From Neisseria animaloris (GTDB taxonomy: Bacteria; Pseudomonadota; Gammaproteobacteria; Burkholderiales; Neisseriaceae): DNA of 64,000 nucleotides. The notes under the pieces were generated by a model, which was given only the letters and a program-made list of their open reading frames with translations, had not been told where the DNA came from and did no database searches. Position 1 is the stretch's first letter; the number at the start of each line of letters is the position of its first letter. The position numbers were made by a program, and so were the translations under genes. The DNA lies in the NCBI RefSeq assembly GCF_900637855.1, contig NZ_LR134440.1, positions 124,001 to 188,000 on the forward strand. The letters run 5' to 3'. Positions 8,164-16,613 of this stretch are shown here, piece after piece.

Positions 8164-8889
8164 ATGAATACCAAAATCATCATCAGCGGACACAGCGGCG
8201 GCTTGGGGCGTGCACTGGCAGAGCATTATTTGAAGAAAGGTTGCGCTGTTTTAGGTTTGGCACGGCGACAGGTCGATTTGAGGCCGTCTGAAAAGCTGTT
8301 GCAGCATGCTATTGATTTGGGCGACAGTAAAGCAATAATCCACTTGCTTTCAGACGGCCTGTTGGATAACTTTATCGACGGTGCGGATGAAATCATTTTA
8401 ATCAATAATGCCGCCGTAGTTGCTCCGAATGCCGTGGCAGGTATGCAAAACCCGGTGGAAATCGCCGCCGCCGTATCGTTAAACGTTACCGCACCGCTGT
8501 TGCTCTCCAATCACTTGATAGCAAGAAAACCCGCACACAGCTTTTTGAAGATCGTGCACATCGGCAGCGGAGCCGGACGGAACGCCTATGCGGGTTGGAG
8601 TGTTTACGGCGCAACCAAAGCGGCCTTAGACCATCATGCCCGCTGTATTGCTGCCGAACAACACGCCGATATAAAAACCGTCTGCATCGCTCCGGGCGTG
8701 GTGGATACCGATATGCAGGCGGAAATCCGTGCTGCCGAAGCAGGGGTTTTCCCGATGTTGCGGCAGTTTCAAGACTTAAAAACACAAGGCGGCTTGAGCA
8801 GCGCGGCCGATACTGCCGCCCGCATCGCCGCGATGATTGCCGGTGAGGATTTCGGCAGCGAAACATTGGATGACATACGGCGGCATTGA
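8164..8889 (+). CDS. SDR-family NAD(P)-dependent oxidoreductase
   Basis: A 241-residue short-chain dehydrogenase/reductase. The nucleotide-binding turn SGHSGGLG is at residues 8-15 and the NNAA structural motif at 81-84. The catalytic Ser135, Tyr148 and Lys152 are in GSG and VYGATK. The C-terminal layout resembles sepiapterin-reductase-like and YhxC/BenC-type enzymes, but the substrate is not predictable. Two DUS copies in opposite orientation lie inside the coding sequence at about 8281 and 8349, one giving the residues RPSEK and the other SDGL. It is followed 32 bases later by the Smr gene, with a DUS between. Confidence 0.88.
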   Translation: MNTKIIISGHSGGLGRALAEHYLKKGCAVLGLARRQVDLRPSEKLLQHAIDLGDSKAIIHLLSDGLLDNFIDGADEIILINNAAVVAPNAVAGMQNPVEIAAAVSLNVTAPLLLSNHLIARKPAHSFLKIVHIGSGAGRNAYAGWSVYGATKAALDHHARCIAAEQHADIKTVCIAPGVVDTDMQAEIRAAEAGVFPMLRQFQDLKTQGGLSSAADTAARIAAMIAGEDFGSETLDDIRRH

Positions 8890-8921
8890 AGGCCGTCTGA
8901 AAATATAAAAGGTAGCAACAC

Positions 8922-9536
8922 ATGACCCACGATTTCCAGTCCACTTTAAAGGCTTTGGGCAAACAGGCTAAAAAAGAAGCGCAGGCACGTGCGGAAGCCG
9001 AAGCGGAGGAACGCAAACAGGCTGCTCAAGAAGTAGATTTCGCCAAAGAAATGGGTGGCGTAACACCGTTGAAGAACACCAATCGTTATACTCCGCCGCA
9101 GGATACTGCGCCGATCAAGCCGCGCAAGAATGACGAAGCAGGCTTGGAGGCCAGCGATTATTTTTATGTCAGCGACGGCGGTTTCAACGAGCCGCCCGCA
9201 TCGTTCAGTAAAAACGGACAAGGTAAAAATGACATCCGCCGCCTGCAAAGCGGTCATTGGCCGGTAGTGGCTGATGTGGATTTGCACGGTTATACGCAAG
9301 AGCAGGCACAGGAAGTGTTGAGCGAGTTTATCGAGTTCACCAAAAAACGCGGCGTGTGCGGTGAAATCATACACGGCAGCGGCCTCGGGTCGTCGGGCTA
9401 CGAACCCGTGCTGAAAACTTTGGTAAGGCGTTGGCTGATGGCGCATCCCGACGTGCTGGCCTATGTGGAACCGCATAAAGGCAACGACGGAGCGGTGAGG
9501 ATTCTGCTCAAACGCAACCGCACGCACGAAGACTAA
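8922..9536 (+). CDS. Smr-domain protein (SmrA/SmrB-like endonuclease)
   Basis: A 204-residue protein with a charged, Ala/Glu-rich N-terminal helix (about residues 10-40) and a C-terminal Smr domain (about 115-200). The DLHG motif is at 120-123 and the HGSG motif at 151-154, the two hallmarks of the MutS2-related small Smr nucleases. In E. coli SmrB cleaves mRNA at collided ribosomes. The layout here, a disordered N-terminus and a late Smr domain near 200 residues, is like that protein, so a ribosome-rescue role is a reasonable inference. The gene ends at a DUS-pair terminator with a T-run. Confidence 0.88.
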   Translation: MTHDFQSTLKALGKQAKKEAQARAEAEAEERKQAAQEVDFAKEMGGVTPLKNTNRYTPPQDTAPIKPRKNDEAGLEASDYFYVSDGGFNEPPASFSKNGQGKNDIRRLQSGHWPVVADVDLHGYTQEQAQEVLSEFIEFTKKRGVCGEIIHGSGLGSSGYEPVLKTLVRRWLMAHPDVLAYVEPHKGNDGAVRILLKRNRTHED

Positions 9537-9567
9537 ATTCCGATTTTTATAATTTTTATATAAGGCA

Positions 9568-9610
9568 AGGCCGTCTGAAAGCTAAATTAGTGCTTTCAGA
9601 CGGCCTTTTT
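9568..9610 (+). terminator. intrinsic terminator built from a DUS pair
   Basis: AGGCCGTCTGAAAGC pairs with GCTTTCAGACGGCCT across a 9-base loop and is followed by a T-run, 30 bases after the Smr gene. Confidence 0.8.
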
Positions 9611-10209
9611 GCGATATCGAAATCTTATCGAGATTTTTGGTTTCTGTGCTTTAAGCCACATTGGTATTTTGAGAGGTAAGGGGTTCAATATTTTAAATTT
9701 TGTAGTTATATGGATTATGCTTATGTGTTTTTTTATGCATTTGTATCCCGTGTGGCGGCAATTTATTTTTATCGTTATTGATGTAAGTGAAAAATAGTTA
9801 CGTAAATCGCAGGTTAAGTAAATTCTATTTTCTTTTTTGATTTTTTATTTTCTGAATAGAAAATAATTTTTGATATTTTTGCATAATATTTTCTATTTCG
9901 AAGATATTTATATAAAGTTGTTTCGAAATCCAATAATCGCCGTTTAAAAACGGTCGTTTTCAATTTGCCAGAACATCTGTTTACTGATAGCATTCCAAGT
10001 TAAGCAATGTATATTGCGGCATACTTGTGTCCCGTCCAAAACCGTACGGTTTTATCGCAATAATTGCGGAGCAGACAGGGCGTTTTCGTGTTGCCGCAAG
10101 CGTTTTGTTTGATGCGCAAACTGTTTATTTACGCAAACGGTTTCGCAAACGAAAAAGAGAAAGCCTGCAAATCAGGCTGATTTCATAACACTCAACAGAA
10201 GGGATAATC
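9611..10209. other. 600-base AT-rich gap upstream of aceE
   Basis: No convincing gene. It holds a very AT-rich stretch (about 9810-9930) with the hairpin ATTTTCT-GAAT-AGAAAAT, and a perfect 16-base palindrome AAAACCGTACGGTTTT at 10038-10053. Three CGCAAAC repeats lie between 10118 and 10151, and a small stem (AGCCTG/CAGGCT) at 10162-10178. This is probably the control region of the pyruvate dehydrogenase operon, but I could not assign a promoter. Confidence 0.4.
10038..10053. promoter_or_regulatory. 16-bp perfect palindrome upstream of aceE
   Basis: AAAACCGTACGGTTTT is an exact inverted repeat about 157 bases before the aceE start. It could be an operator; no matching regulator is identified in the window. 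Confidence 0.3.
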
Positions 10210-12879
10210 ATGTCCGCTCAAATTCAAGATGTTGATCCGATTGAAACCCAGGAATGGCTGGATGCTTTAAGCTCGGTTTTGGAAAGCGAAGGTACCGAAC
10301 GTGCCCATTACCTGCTGGAACAATTGGTTAAATATACCCGCCGCCGCGGCGTACACATGCCGTTCGATGCTACCACGGCTTATTTGAATACCATTCCCGT
10401 TGGTAAAGAACAAAAATCACCCGGCAATCACGATTTGGAGCACCGTATCCGTGCTGCTATCCGTTGGAATGCCGCAGCTATGGTATTGCGTGCAGGTAAA
10501 AAAGATTTGGAATTGGGCGGCCATATTGCTTCTTTCCAATCTTCCGCCACTTTGTATGATGTCGGCTTCAACCATTTCTGGAAAGCCAAAGGCGACGGCG
10601 AAGAGGGCGATATGATCTTCATTCAAGGCCACGTTTCACCGGGTATTTACGCCCGCGCTTTCGTAGAAGGCCGTCTGACCGAAGCTCAACTCGACAATTT
10701 CCGCCAAGAAGTGGAAGGCGAAGGTCTGTCTTCTTACCCGCATCCCCACTTGATGCCTGATTTCTGGCAGTTCCCCACTGTATCTATGGGCTTGGGCCCG
10801 TTGATGGCCATTTACCAAGCCCGTTTCCTGAAGTATCTGGAATCACGCGGCTTGAGCAAAACCAAAGGCCGCAAAGTATGGGTGTTCTGTGGCGACGGCG
10901 AAATGGACGAACCGGAAAGCCAAGGCGCAATTTCACTGGCCGCCCGCGAAGGTTTGGACAACCTGATTTTCGTGATTAACTGTAACTTGCAACGCTTGGA
11001 CGGCCCAGTGCGCGGAAACGGCAAAATCATTCAAGAGTTGGAAGGTAACTTCCGCGGCGCAGGTTGGAACGTGTTGAAAGTAATTTGGGGCCGCCGTTGG
11101 GACAATCTGCTGGCTGCCGATACCAATAATGCCTTGAAACAACGCATGAACGAATGTTTGGACGGCGATTACCAAACTTATAAATCTAAAGACGGTGCCT
11201 ATGTGCGCGAGCATTTCTTCAATACGCCTGAGCTGAAAGCCATGGTGGCCAGCATGTCGGACGACGAAATCTGGGCGCTGAACCGCGGTGGTCATGACCC
11301 GCACAAAGTTTATGCTGCGTATTACGAAGCGGTAAACAATGCCGGTGGCCGTCCGACCGTGATTTTGGCCAAAACCATTAAAGGTTACGGCATGGGATCT
11401 GCCGGCGAAGGTCAAAACGTCGCCCACCAAGCCAAAAAAATGGACGTGGAATCACTCAAAAAATTCCGTACCCGTTTCGGTATTCCGGTAAGCGACGAGC
11501 AAATAGAAAGCGGCGATTTGCCTTACTACCGCTTCCCCGAAGACAGCGAAGAAATGAAATATCTGCGCGAACGCCGCAATGCTTTGGGCGGTTACCTACC
11601 CCAACGCAACCCCAACAACGAAGCATTATCCGTGCCTGAACTGAGTGCATTTGATGCACAACTGCAAACTAGTGGTGACCGCGAGTTCTCCACCACTATG
11701 GCGTTCGTGCGTATTCTTTCCACTTTGCTGAAAGACAAGCAAATCGGTAAACGTATTGTGCCTATCGTACCTGATGAAAGCCGCACTTTCGGTATGGAAG
11801 GCATGTTCCGCCAATACGGTATTTGGAACCCTAAAGGCCAACAATATACTCCTCAAGATAAAGACCAATTAATGTTCTATAAAGAATCTACTGATGGTCA
11901 AATTCTGCAGGAAGGTATTAACGAGCCGGGCGCGATGGCCGACTGGATTGCCGCTGCAACCAGCTATGCCAACAACCGTTACGCTATGATTCCGTTCTAC
12001 ATTTACTACTCAATGTTCGGCTTCCAACGCGTAGGCGATTTGGCTTGGGCGGCAGGCGACATGCACGCACGCGGCTTCTTGGTAGGCGGTACCGCAGGCC
12101 GCACCACGCTGAACGGCGAAGGTTTGCAGCACGAAGACGGCCACAGCCACATTCAAGCCGATTTGATTCCGAACTGCTTGTCTTACGATCCGACTTTCCA
12201 ATACGAATTGGCAGTGATTATCCAAGACGGTTTGCGCCGCATGTATGTGGAACAAGAAGACGTGTTCTACTACTTGACCGTGATGAACGAAAACTATGCC
12301 CACCCCGCCATGCCGCAACGCAAAGGCATCGAAGAAGAAATTCTGAAGGGTATGTATTTGTTCCGCGAAGGCGCGAAGAGCGACAAGAAAGTTCAGTTGA
12401 TGGGTTCGGGTGTGATTCTGAACGAAGTCATCAAAGCTGCTGATATGCTGAAAGCTGATTTCGGCGTAGAAGCCGATGTTTGGTCCGTACCTTCATTCAA
12501 CCTGCTGCACCGCGATGCCATCGAAGTTGAGCGTTACAACCGCCTGCACCCGATGGAAGAAAACAAATTGCCGTTTGTTGCCCAGCAGCTGCAAGGACAT
12601 GAAGGCCCGGTAATTGCTTCTACCGATTACATCCGCAGCTTTGCCGACCGCATCCGCGCCCACATCCCCAACGATTACCACGTTTTGGGTACCGACGGTT
12701 TCGGCCGCAGTGATTCACGCGCCAACCTGCGCGACTTCTTCGAGGTGGATAGCCGCCATGTTGCCGTTGCCGCACTGAGCGCACTGGCCGACCAAGGCAA
12801 GATTGAGAAAGCGATTGTGCAACAAGCCATCGAGAAATACGGCATCAAAACCGATACTGCACCGAGCTGGAAGCGGTAA
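10210..12879 (+). CDS. aceE: pyruvate dehydrogenase E1 component, homodimeric type
   Basis: The ThDP-dependent E1 enzyme that decarboxylates pyruvate and passes the acetyl group to the lipoyl domains of E2. At 889 residues it matches the homodimeric E1p of Gram-negative bacteria (E. coli 887). Typical stretches are GGHIASFQSSATLYDVGFNH near the N-terminus, the ThDP/Mg2+ motif FCGDGEMDEPES followed by INCNLQRLDGPVRGN, and GGTAGRTTLNGEGLQHEDGH in the later half. The start at 10210 has AGAAGGGAT upstream. The first gene of the aceE-aceF-lpdA cluster, it is separated from aceF by 133 bases that contain a DUS pair, so distal expression may be partly attenuated. Confidence 0.97.
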   Translation: MSAQIQDVDPIETQEWLDALSSVLESEGTERAHYLLEQLVKYTRRRGVHMPFDATTAYLNTIPVGKEQKSPGNHDLEHRIRAAIRWNAAAMVLRAGKKDLELGGHIASFQSSATLYDVGFNHFWKAKGDGEEGDMIFIQGHVSPGIYARAFVEGRLTEAQLDNFRQEVEGEGLSSYPHPHLMPDFWQFPTVSMGLGPLMAIYQARFLKYLESRGLSKTKGRKVWVFCGDGEMDEPESQGAISLAAREGLDNLIFVINCNLQRLDGPVRGNGKIIQELEGNFRGAGWNVLKVIWGRRWDNLLAADTNNALKQRMNECLDGDYQTYKSKDGAYVREHFFNTPELKAMVASMSDDEIWALNRGGHDPHKVYAAYYEAVNNAGGRPTVILAKTIKGYGMGSAGEGQNVAHQAKKMDVESLKKFRTRFGIPVSDEQIESGDLPYYRFPEDSEEMKYLRERRNALGGYLPQRNPNNEALSVPELSAFDAQLQTSGDREFSTTMAFVRILSTLLKDKQIGKRIVPIVPDESRTFGMEGMFRQYGIWNPKGQQYTPQDKDQLMFYKESTDGQILQEGINEPGAMADWIAAATSYANNRYAMIPFYIYYSMFGFQRVGDLAWAAGDMHARGFLVGGTAGRTTLNGEGLQHEDGHSHIQADLIPNCLSYDPTFQYELAVIIQDGLRRMYVEQEDVFYYLTVMNENYAHPAMPQRKGIEEEILKGMYLFREGAKSDKKVQLMGSGVILNEVIKAADMLKADFGVEADVWSVPSFNLLHRDAIEVERYNRLHPMEENKLPFVAQQLQGHEGPVIASTDYIRSFADRIRAHIPNDYHVLGTDGFGRSDSRANLRDFFEVDSRHVAVAALSALADQGKIEKAIVQQAIEKYGIKTDTAPSWKR

Positions 12880-12884
12880 TGATA

Positions 12885-12925
12885 TTTTCAGACGGCCTCT
12901 GAAAGTGAAAGAGGCCGTCTGAAAA
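12885..12925. terminator. DUS pair between aceE and aceF
   Basis: TTTTCAGACGGCCTCT and AGAGGCCGTCTGAAAA form a 16-bp stem with a 9-base loop directly after aceE. Since aceF and lpdA follow on the same strand it may act as a partial terminator or as mRNA protection. Confidence 0.5.
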
Positions 12926-12972
12926 GAATATCCGCTTGAAACCGTTTTTAAGTCTTACAACAAAACAACGTG

Positions 12973-12994
12973 CCGCAGCACACTGCTGCTGCGG
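12973..12994 (+). promoter_or_regulatory. stem-loop in the aceF leader
   Basis: CCGCAGCA pairs with TGCTGCGG over a 6-base loop, with flanking AACAA/TTGTT that can extend it. It ends 18 bases before the aceF ATG and just before the AAAGGAAA ribosome-binding site, so it may affect translation. Confidence 0.3.
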
Positions 12995-13012
12995 TTGTTA
13001 AAGGAAAGCACG

Positions 13013-14662
13013 ATGAGTCAAATCGTAGAAATCAAAGTACCCGACATCGGCGGCCATGAAAATGTAGACGTGATTGCCGTTGAAGTGAAAGCGGGCGACA
13101 CCATCGCTGTCGACGATACCCTGATTACGCTGGAAACCGACAAAGCCACCATGGACGTACCCGCCGATGCCGCAGGTGTGGTAAAAGAAGTTAAAGTCAA
13201 CGTAGGCGACAAAGTTTCCGAAGGCAGCGTGATTGTCTTGGTTGAGGCCGCCGGTGCTGCCGCGGAAGCTGCTGCACCTGCCGCCGAAAAAGCAGCCGAG
13301 CCTGCACCTGCCGCCGCACCTGCACAAGCTGCTCCTGCTGCGGGCGGTGCAACTGTAAAAGTGGAAGTACCCGACATCGGCGGCCACGAAAATGTGGATG
13401 TGATTGCCGTTGAAATCAAAGTGGGCGACACTGTGTCCGAAGACGATACATTGATTACTTTGGAAACCGACAAAGCCACTATGGACGTGCCGAGCACTGC
13501 TGCCGGCGTAGTGAAAGCCGTGTATGTGAAAGTGGGCGACAAAGTTTCCCAAGGCACTCAAATTATCGAAGTGGAAACCGGAGGCGGTGTCACTGCCGTT
13601 CCTGTCGCAGCTCCCGCACAAGAAGCACCTAAAGCTGCAGCTCCTGCGCCACAAGCCGCTCCGGCTCCTGCCGCACCTAAGGCCGATGCCGCACCTGTTG
13701 CTGCATTCGGCAATACGCCGGTAAATGAAGCCGCATTTGCCAAAGCACATGCCGGCCCGTCTGCACGCAAACTGGCACGCGAATTGGGCGTGGATTTGAG
13801 CTTGGTAAAAGGTACGGGTTTGAAAGGCCGTATCGTCGGCGAAGACATCAAAGCCTTCGTTAAAGCCGCTATGCAAGGTGGTGCGGGCAAAGCTGCGCCT
13901 GCTGCTGCAACCGCTTCATTGGGCGGCGGTTTGGACTTGCTGCCGTGGCCGAAAGTAGATTTCAGCAAGTTCGGTGAAATCGAAGTGAAAGAACTTTCCC
14001 GCATTAAGAAAATTTCCGGTCAAAATCTTTCACGAAACTGGGTGATGATTCCTCACGTTACCGTGAACGAAGATGCCGATATGACCGAGCTGGAAGAATT
14101 CCGCAAAACTCTGAACAAAGAGTGGGAGCGCGAAGGTGTGAAACTGTCGCCGTTGGCGTTCATTATCAAAGCTTCCGTAACCGCATTGAAAGCTTTCCCC
14201 GAGTTTAATTCTTCTCTTGACGGCGAAAACCTGATTCTGAAGAAATACTACAACATCGGCTTTGCCGCCGACACACCCAACGGCTTGGTTGTGCCGGTAA
14301 TTAAAGACGTGGAAAAAAAAGGCTTGAAAGAAATTTCCCAAGAGCTAACCGAGTTGAGCAAAAAAGCCCGCGAAGGCAAGCTCAAGCCCAACGAGATGCA
14401 AGGTGCTTGCTTCACCATTTCCAGCTTGGGCGGTATCGGCGGTACCGGCTTTACGCCGATTGTGAACGCTCCCGAAGTGGCCATTTTGGGCGTGTGCAAA
14501 TCACAAATGAAACCGGTATGGAACGGCTCGGCCTTTGAACCGCGCCTGATGTGCCCGTTGAGCCTGTCGTTCGACCACCGCGTGATTGATGGTGCGGCCG
14601 GCATGCGCTTTACCGTGTATTTGGCGAACCTGTTAAAAGACTTCCGCCGCGTAGTGCTGTAA
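13013..14662 (+). CDS. aceF: pyruvate dehydrogenase E2, dihydrolipoamide acetyltransferase
   Basis: The core E2 that carries the acetyl group on lipoyl-lysine and transfers it to CoA. The 549 residues hold two lipoyl domains with acceptor lysines at about K44 and K154 (both [10 protein letters not shown]), each followed by an Ala/Pro-rich linker. A peripheral-subunit-binding domain ([12 protein letters not shown] onward, about 249-285) and the catalytic domain follow, ending with DHRVIDG, His at about 522. The ATG at 13013 has AAAGGAAA upstream and starts exactly at the lipoyl domain. An upstream in-frame ATG at 12995 would add six residues and has no such site. A DUS pair separates it from lpdA. 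Confidence 0.97.
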   Translation: MSQIVEIKVPDIGGHENVDVIAVEVKAGDTIAVDDTLITLETDKATMDVPADAAGVVKEVKVNVGDKVSEGSVIVLVEAAGAAAEAAAPAAEKAAEPAPAAAPAQAAPAAGGATVKVEVPDIGGHENVDVIAVEIKVGDTVSEDDTLITLETDKATMDVPSTAAGVVKAVYVKVGDKVSQGTQIIEVETGGGVTAVPVAAPAQEAPKAAAPAPQAAPAPAAPKADAAPVAAFGNTPVNEAAFAKAHAGPSARKLARELGVDLSLVKGTGLKGRIVGEDIKAFVKAAMQGGAGKAAPAAATASLGGGLDLLPWPKVDFSKFGEIEVKELSRIKKISGQNLSRNWVMIPHVTVNEDADMTELEEFRKTLNKEWEREGVKLSPLAFIIKASVTALKAFPEFNSSLDGENLILKKYYNIGFAADTPNGLVVPVIKDVEKKGLKEISQELTELSKKAREGKLKPNEMQGACFTISSLGGIGGTGFTPIVNAPEVAILGVCKSQMKPVWNGSAFEPRLMCPLSLSFDHRVIDGAAGMRFTVYLANLLKDFRRVVL

Positions 14663-14665
14663 GGC

Positions 14666-14707
14666 TTTTCAGACGGCCTTTAGGAATCTTACGAGGCCGT
14701 CTGAAAA
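14666..14707. terminator. DUS pair between aceF and lpdA
   Basis: TTTTCAGACGGCCT and AGGCCGTCTGAAAA with a 14-base loop, four bases after the aceF stop. It may attenuate readthrough into lpdA. Confidence 0.5.
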
Positions 14708-14758
14708 CAAGATTTTAATGAAAGCAGTATATAAACTGCTTTACTGAAAGGTTTAACA

Positions 14759-16540
14759 ATGAGCTTGATTGAACTCAAGGTTCCTGATATCGGCGGCCAC
14801 GAAAATGTGGACATCATCGCCGTAGAAATCAAAGCAGGCGATACTGTGGCGGTTGAAGATACGCTGGTTACTCTGGAAACCGACAAAGCTACTATGGATG
14901 TGCCTGCCGAAGCTGCCGGCGTAGTGAAAGAAGTGAAAGTCAAAGTAGGCGACAAAATTTCCGAAGGCGGCGTGATTGCCGTGATTGAAGCCGCCGGTGC
15001 CGCAGCCGAAGCGCCAAAAGCCGAAGCAGCCCCTGCGCCCGTGAAAGAAGAAGCACCCAAAGCGGCTGCACTCGCATCGCAAGCCGCCCAATTCAGCGGT
15101 TCTGCCGATGCCGAATACGACGTAGTGGTGTTGGGTGGCGGCCCGGGCGGTTATTCCGCTGCATTTGCCGCAGCCGACCAAGGTTTGAAAACCGCGATTG
15201 TAGAGCGTTACGCCACTTTGGGCGGCGTGTGCCTGAATGTAGGCTGTATTCCTTCCAAAGCCTTGCTGCACAATGCTGCTGTGATTGACGAAGTACGCCA
15301 TTTGGCTGCGAACGGTATCAAATACCCCGAACCGGAATTAAATATCGATATGTTGCGCGGCTATAAAGAAAAAGTGATCGGAAAACTGACTACCGGTTTG
15401 GCCGGTATGGCTAAAGCCCGCAAAGTGGATGTAATTCGCGGTAACGGCCAATTTGTCGGCCCGAACCACATGGAAGTGGCTCTGACTTCAGGTGAAGGCA
15501 AGGAAGAAACCGGCGAGAAGAAAACCGTTGCTTTCAAAAACGCCATCATCGCTGCAGGCAGCCGTGTGGTAAACCTGCCGTTTATTCCCGAAGATCCCCG
15601 TATTATCGACTCTACCGGCGCGCTGGCCTTGAAAGAAGTGCCGGGCAAAATGCTGATTATCGGCGGCGGTATCATCGGTTTGGAAATGGGTACGGTATAC
15701 AGCACGCTGGGCACCCGTTTGGATGTAGTTGAAATGATGGACGGCCTGATGCAGGGTGCCGACCGCGACTTGGTTAAAGTTTGGCAGAAGCTGAACGAAT
15801 ACCGCTTCGATAACATTATGGTCAACACCAAAACCGTTGCCGTAGAGCCGAAAGAAGACGGTATTTATGTAAGTTTTGAAGGCGCGAATGCTCCGAAAGA
15901 GCCGCAGCGTTACGATGTGGTGCTGGTTGCAGCGGGTCGTGCGCCCAACGGTAAGCTGATTGGTGCCGAAAAAGCCGGCGTGATTGTTACCGATCGCGGT
16001 TTTATCGAAGTGGACAAACAGCAGCGTACCAATGTGCCGCATATTTACGCCATCGGTGATATTGTCGGTCAGCCTATGTTGGCGCACAAAGCTGTGCACG
16101 AAGGCCATGTAGCGGCGGAAAACTGCGCCGGCCACAAAGCCTATTTTGATGCACGTGTGATTCCGGGCGTGGCCTATACCGCTCCCGAAGTGGCTTGGGT
16201 AGGTGTAACTGAAACCGCTGCCAAAGAGCAAGGCATTAAGATTACCAAAGCCAATTTCCCATGGGCTGCTTCAGGCCGTGCGATTGCCAACGGTTGCGAT
16301 CAAGGCTTTACCAAGCTGATTTTTGATGCCGAAAGCGGCAAAATCATCGGCGGCGGTATTGTCGGCCCCAATGGCGGCGATATGATCGGTGAAATCTGTT
16401 TGGCTATCGAAATGGGTTGTGATGCTGTCGATATCGGCAAAACCATTCATCCGCATCCGACTTTGGGCGAAAGTATCGGTATGGCTGCGGAAGTAGCATT
16501 GGGTACTTGTACCGATTTGCCGCCGCAACGTAAAAAATAA
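14759..16540 (+). CDS. lpdA: dihydrolipoyl dehydrogenase (E3) with an N-terminal lipoyl domain
   Basis: The flavoprotein that reoxidises dihydrolipoyl groups using NAD+. The 593 residues comprise an extra N-terminal lipoyl domain (acceptor Lys at about 43, [10 protein letters not shown]), an Ala/Pro linker (about 80-115) and a full E3. The FAD loop GGGPGG is at 126-131, the redox disulfide C158/C163 in [13 protein letters not shown], and the C-terminal HPHPTLGES carries the active-site His. This architecture is that of the neisserial P64k antigen. With the two lipoyl domains of aceF the complex has three per E2/E3 set. A second E3 without a lipoyl domain lies in the suc cluster at 56270-57700. 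Confidence 0.97.
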   Translation: MSLIELKVPDIGGHENVDIIAVEIKAGDTVAVEDTLVTLETDKATMDVPAEAAGVVKEVKVKVGDKISEGGVIAVIEAAGAAAEAPKAEAAPAPVKEEAPKAAALASQAAQFSGSADAEYDVVVLGGGPGGYSAAFAAADQGLKTAIVERYATLGGVCLNVGCIPSKALLHNAAVIDEVRHLAANGIKYPEPELNIDMLRGYKEKVIGKLTTGLAGMAKARKVDVIRGNGQFVGPNHMEVALTSGEGKEETGEKKTVAFKNAIIAAGSRVVNLPFIPEDPRIIDSTGALALKEVPGKMLIIGGGIIGLEMGTVYSTLGTRLDVVEMMDGLMQGADRDLVKVWQKLNEYRFDNIMVNTKTVAVEPKEDGIYVSFEGANAPKEPQRYDVVLVAAGRAPNGKLIGAEKAGVIVTDRGFIEVDKQQRTNVPHIYAIGDIVGQPMLAHKAVHEGHVAAENCAGHKAYFDARVIPGVAYTAPEVAWVGVTETAAKEQGIKITKANFPWAASGRAIANGCDQGFTKLIFDAESGKIIGGGIVGPNGGDMIGEICLAIEMGCDAVDIGKTIHPHPTLGESIGMAAEVALGTCTDLPPQRKK

Positions 16541-16566
16541 AGCAGTTTGATTTAACTGTTGAGAAA

Positions 16567-16598
16567 GAGGCCGTCTGAAAAAATTTTCAGACGGCCTC
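16567..16598. terminator. DUS-pair terminator between lpdA and the FAD/Fe-S gene
   Basis: GAGGCCGTCTGAAAA and its complement with a 2-base loop between convergent genes. Confidence 0.75.
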
Positions 16599-16613
16599 CT
16601 CGTGTCATACGGT

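Noticed and set aside
9609-9797. 62-codon frame in the gap before aceE
   Set aside because: It begins with TTG inside the DUS terminator's T-run, lacks a ribosome-binding site and lies in AT-rich DNA.
12998-13876. Long minus-strand frame opposite aceF
   Set aside because: It is produced by the Ala/Pro/Lys-rich codons of the lipoyl domains and linkers; the other strand is clearly aceF.
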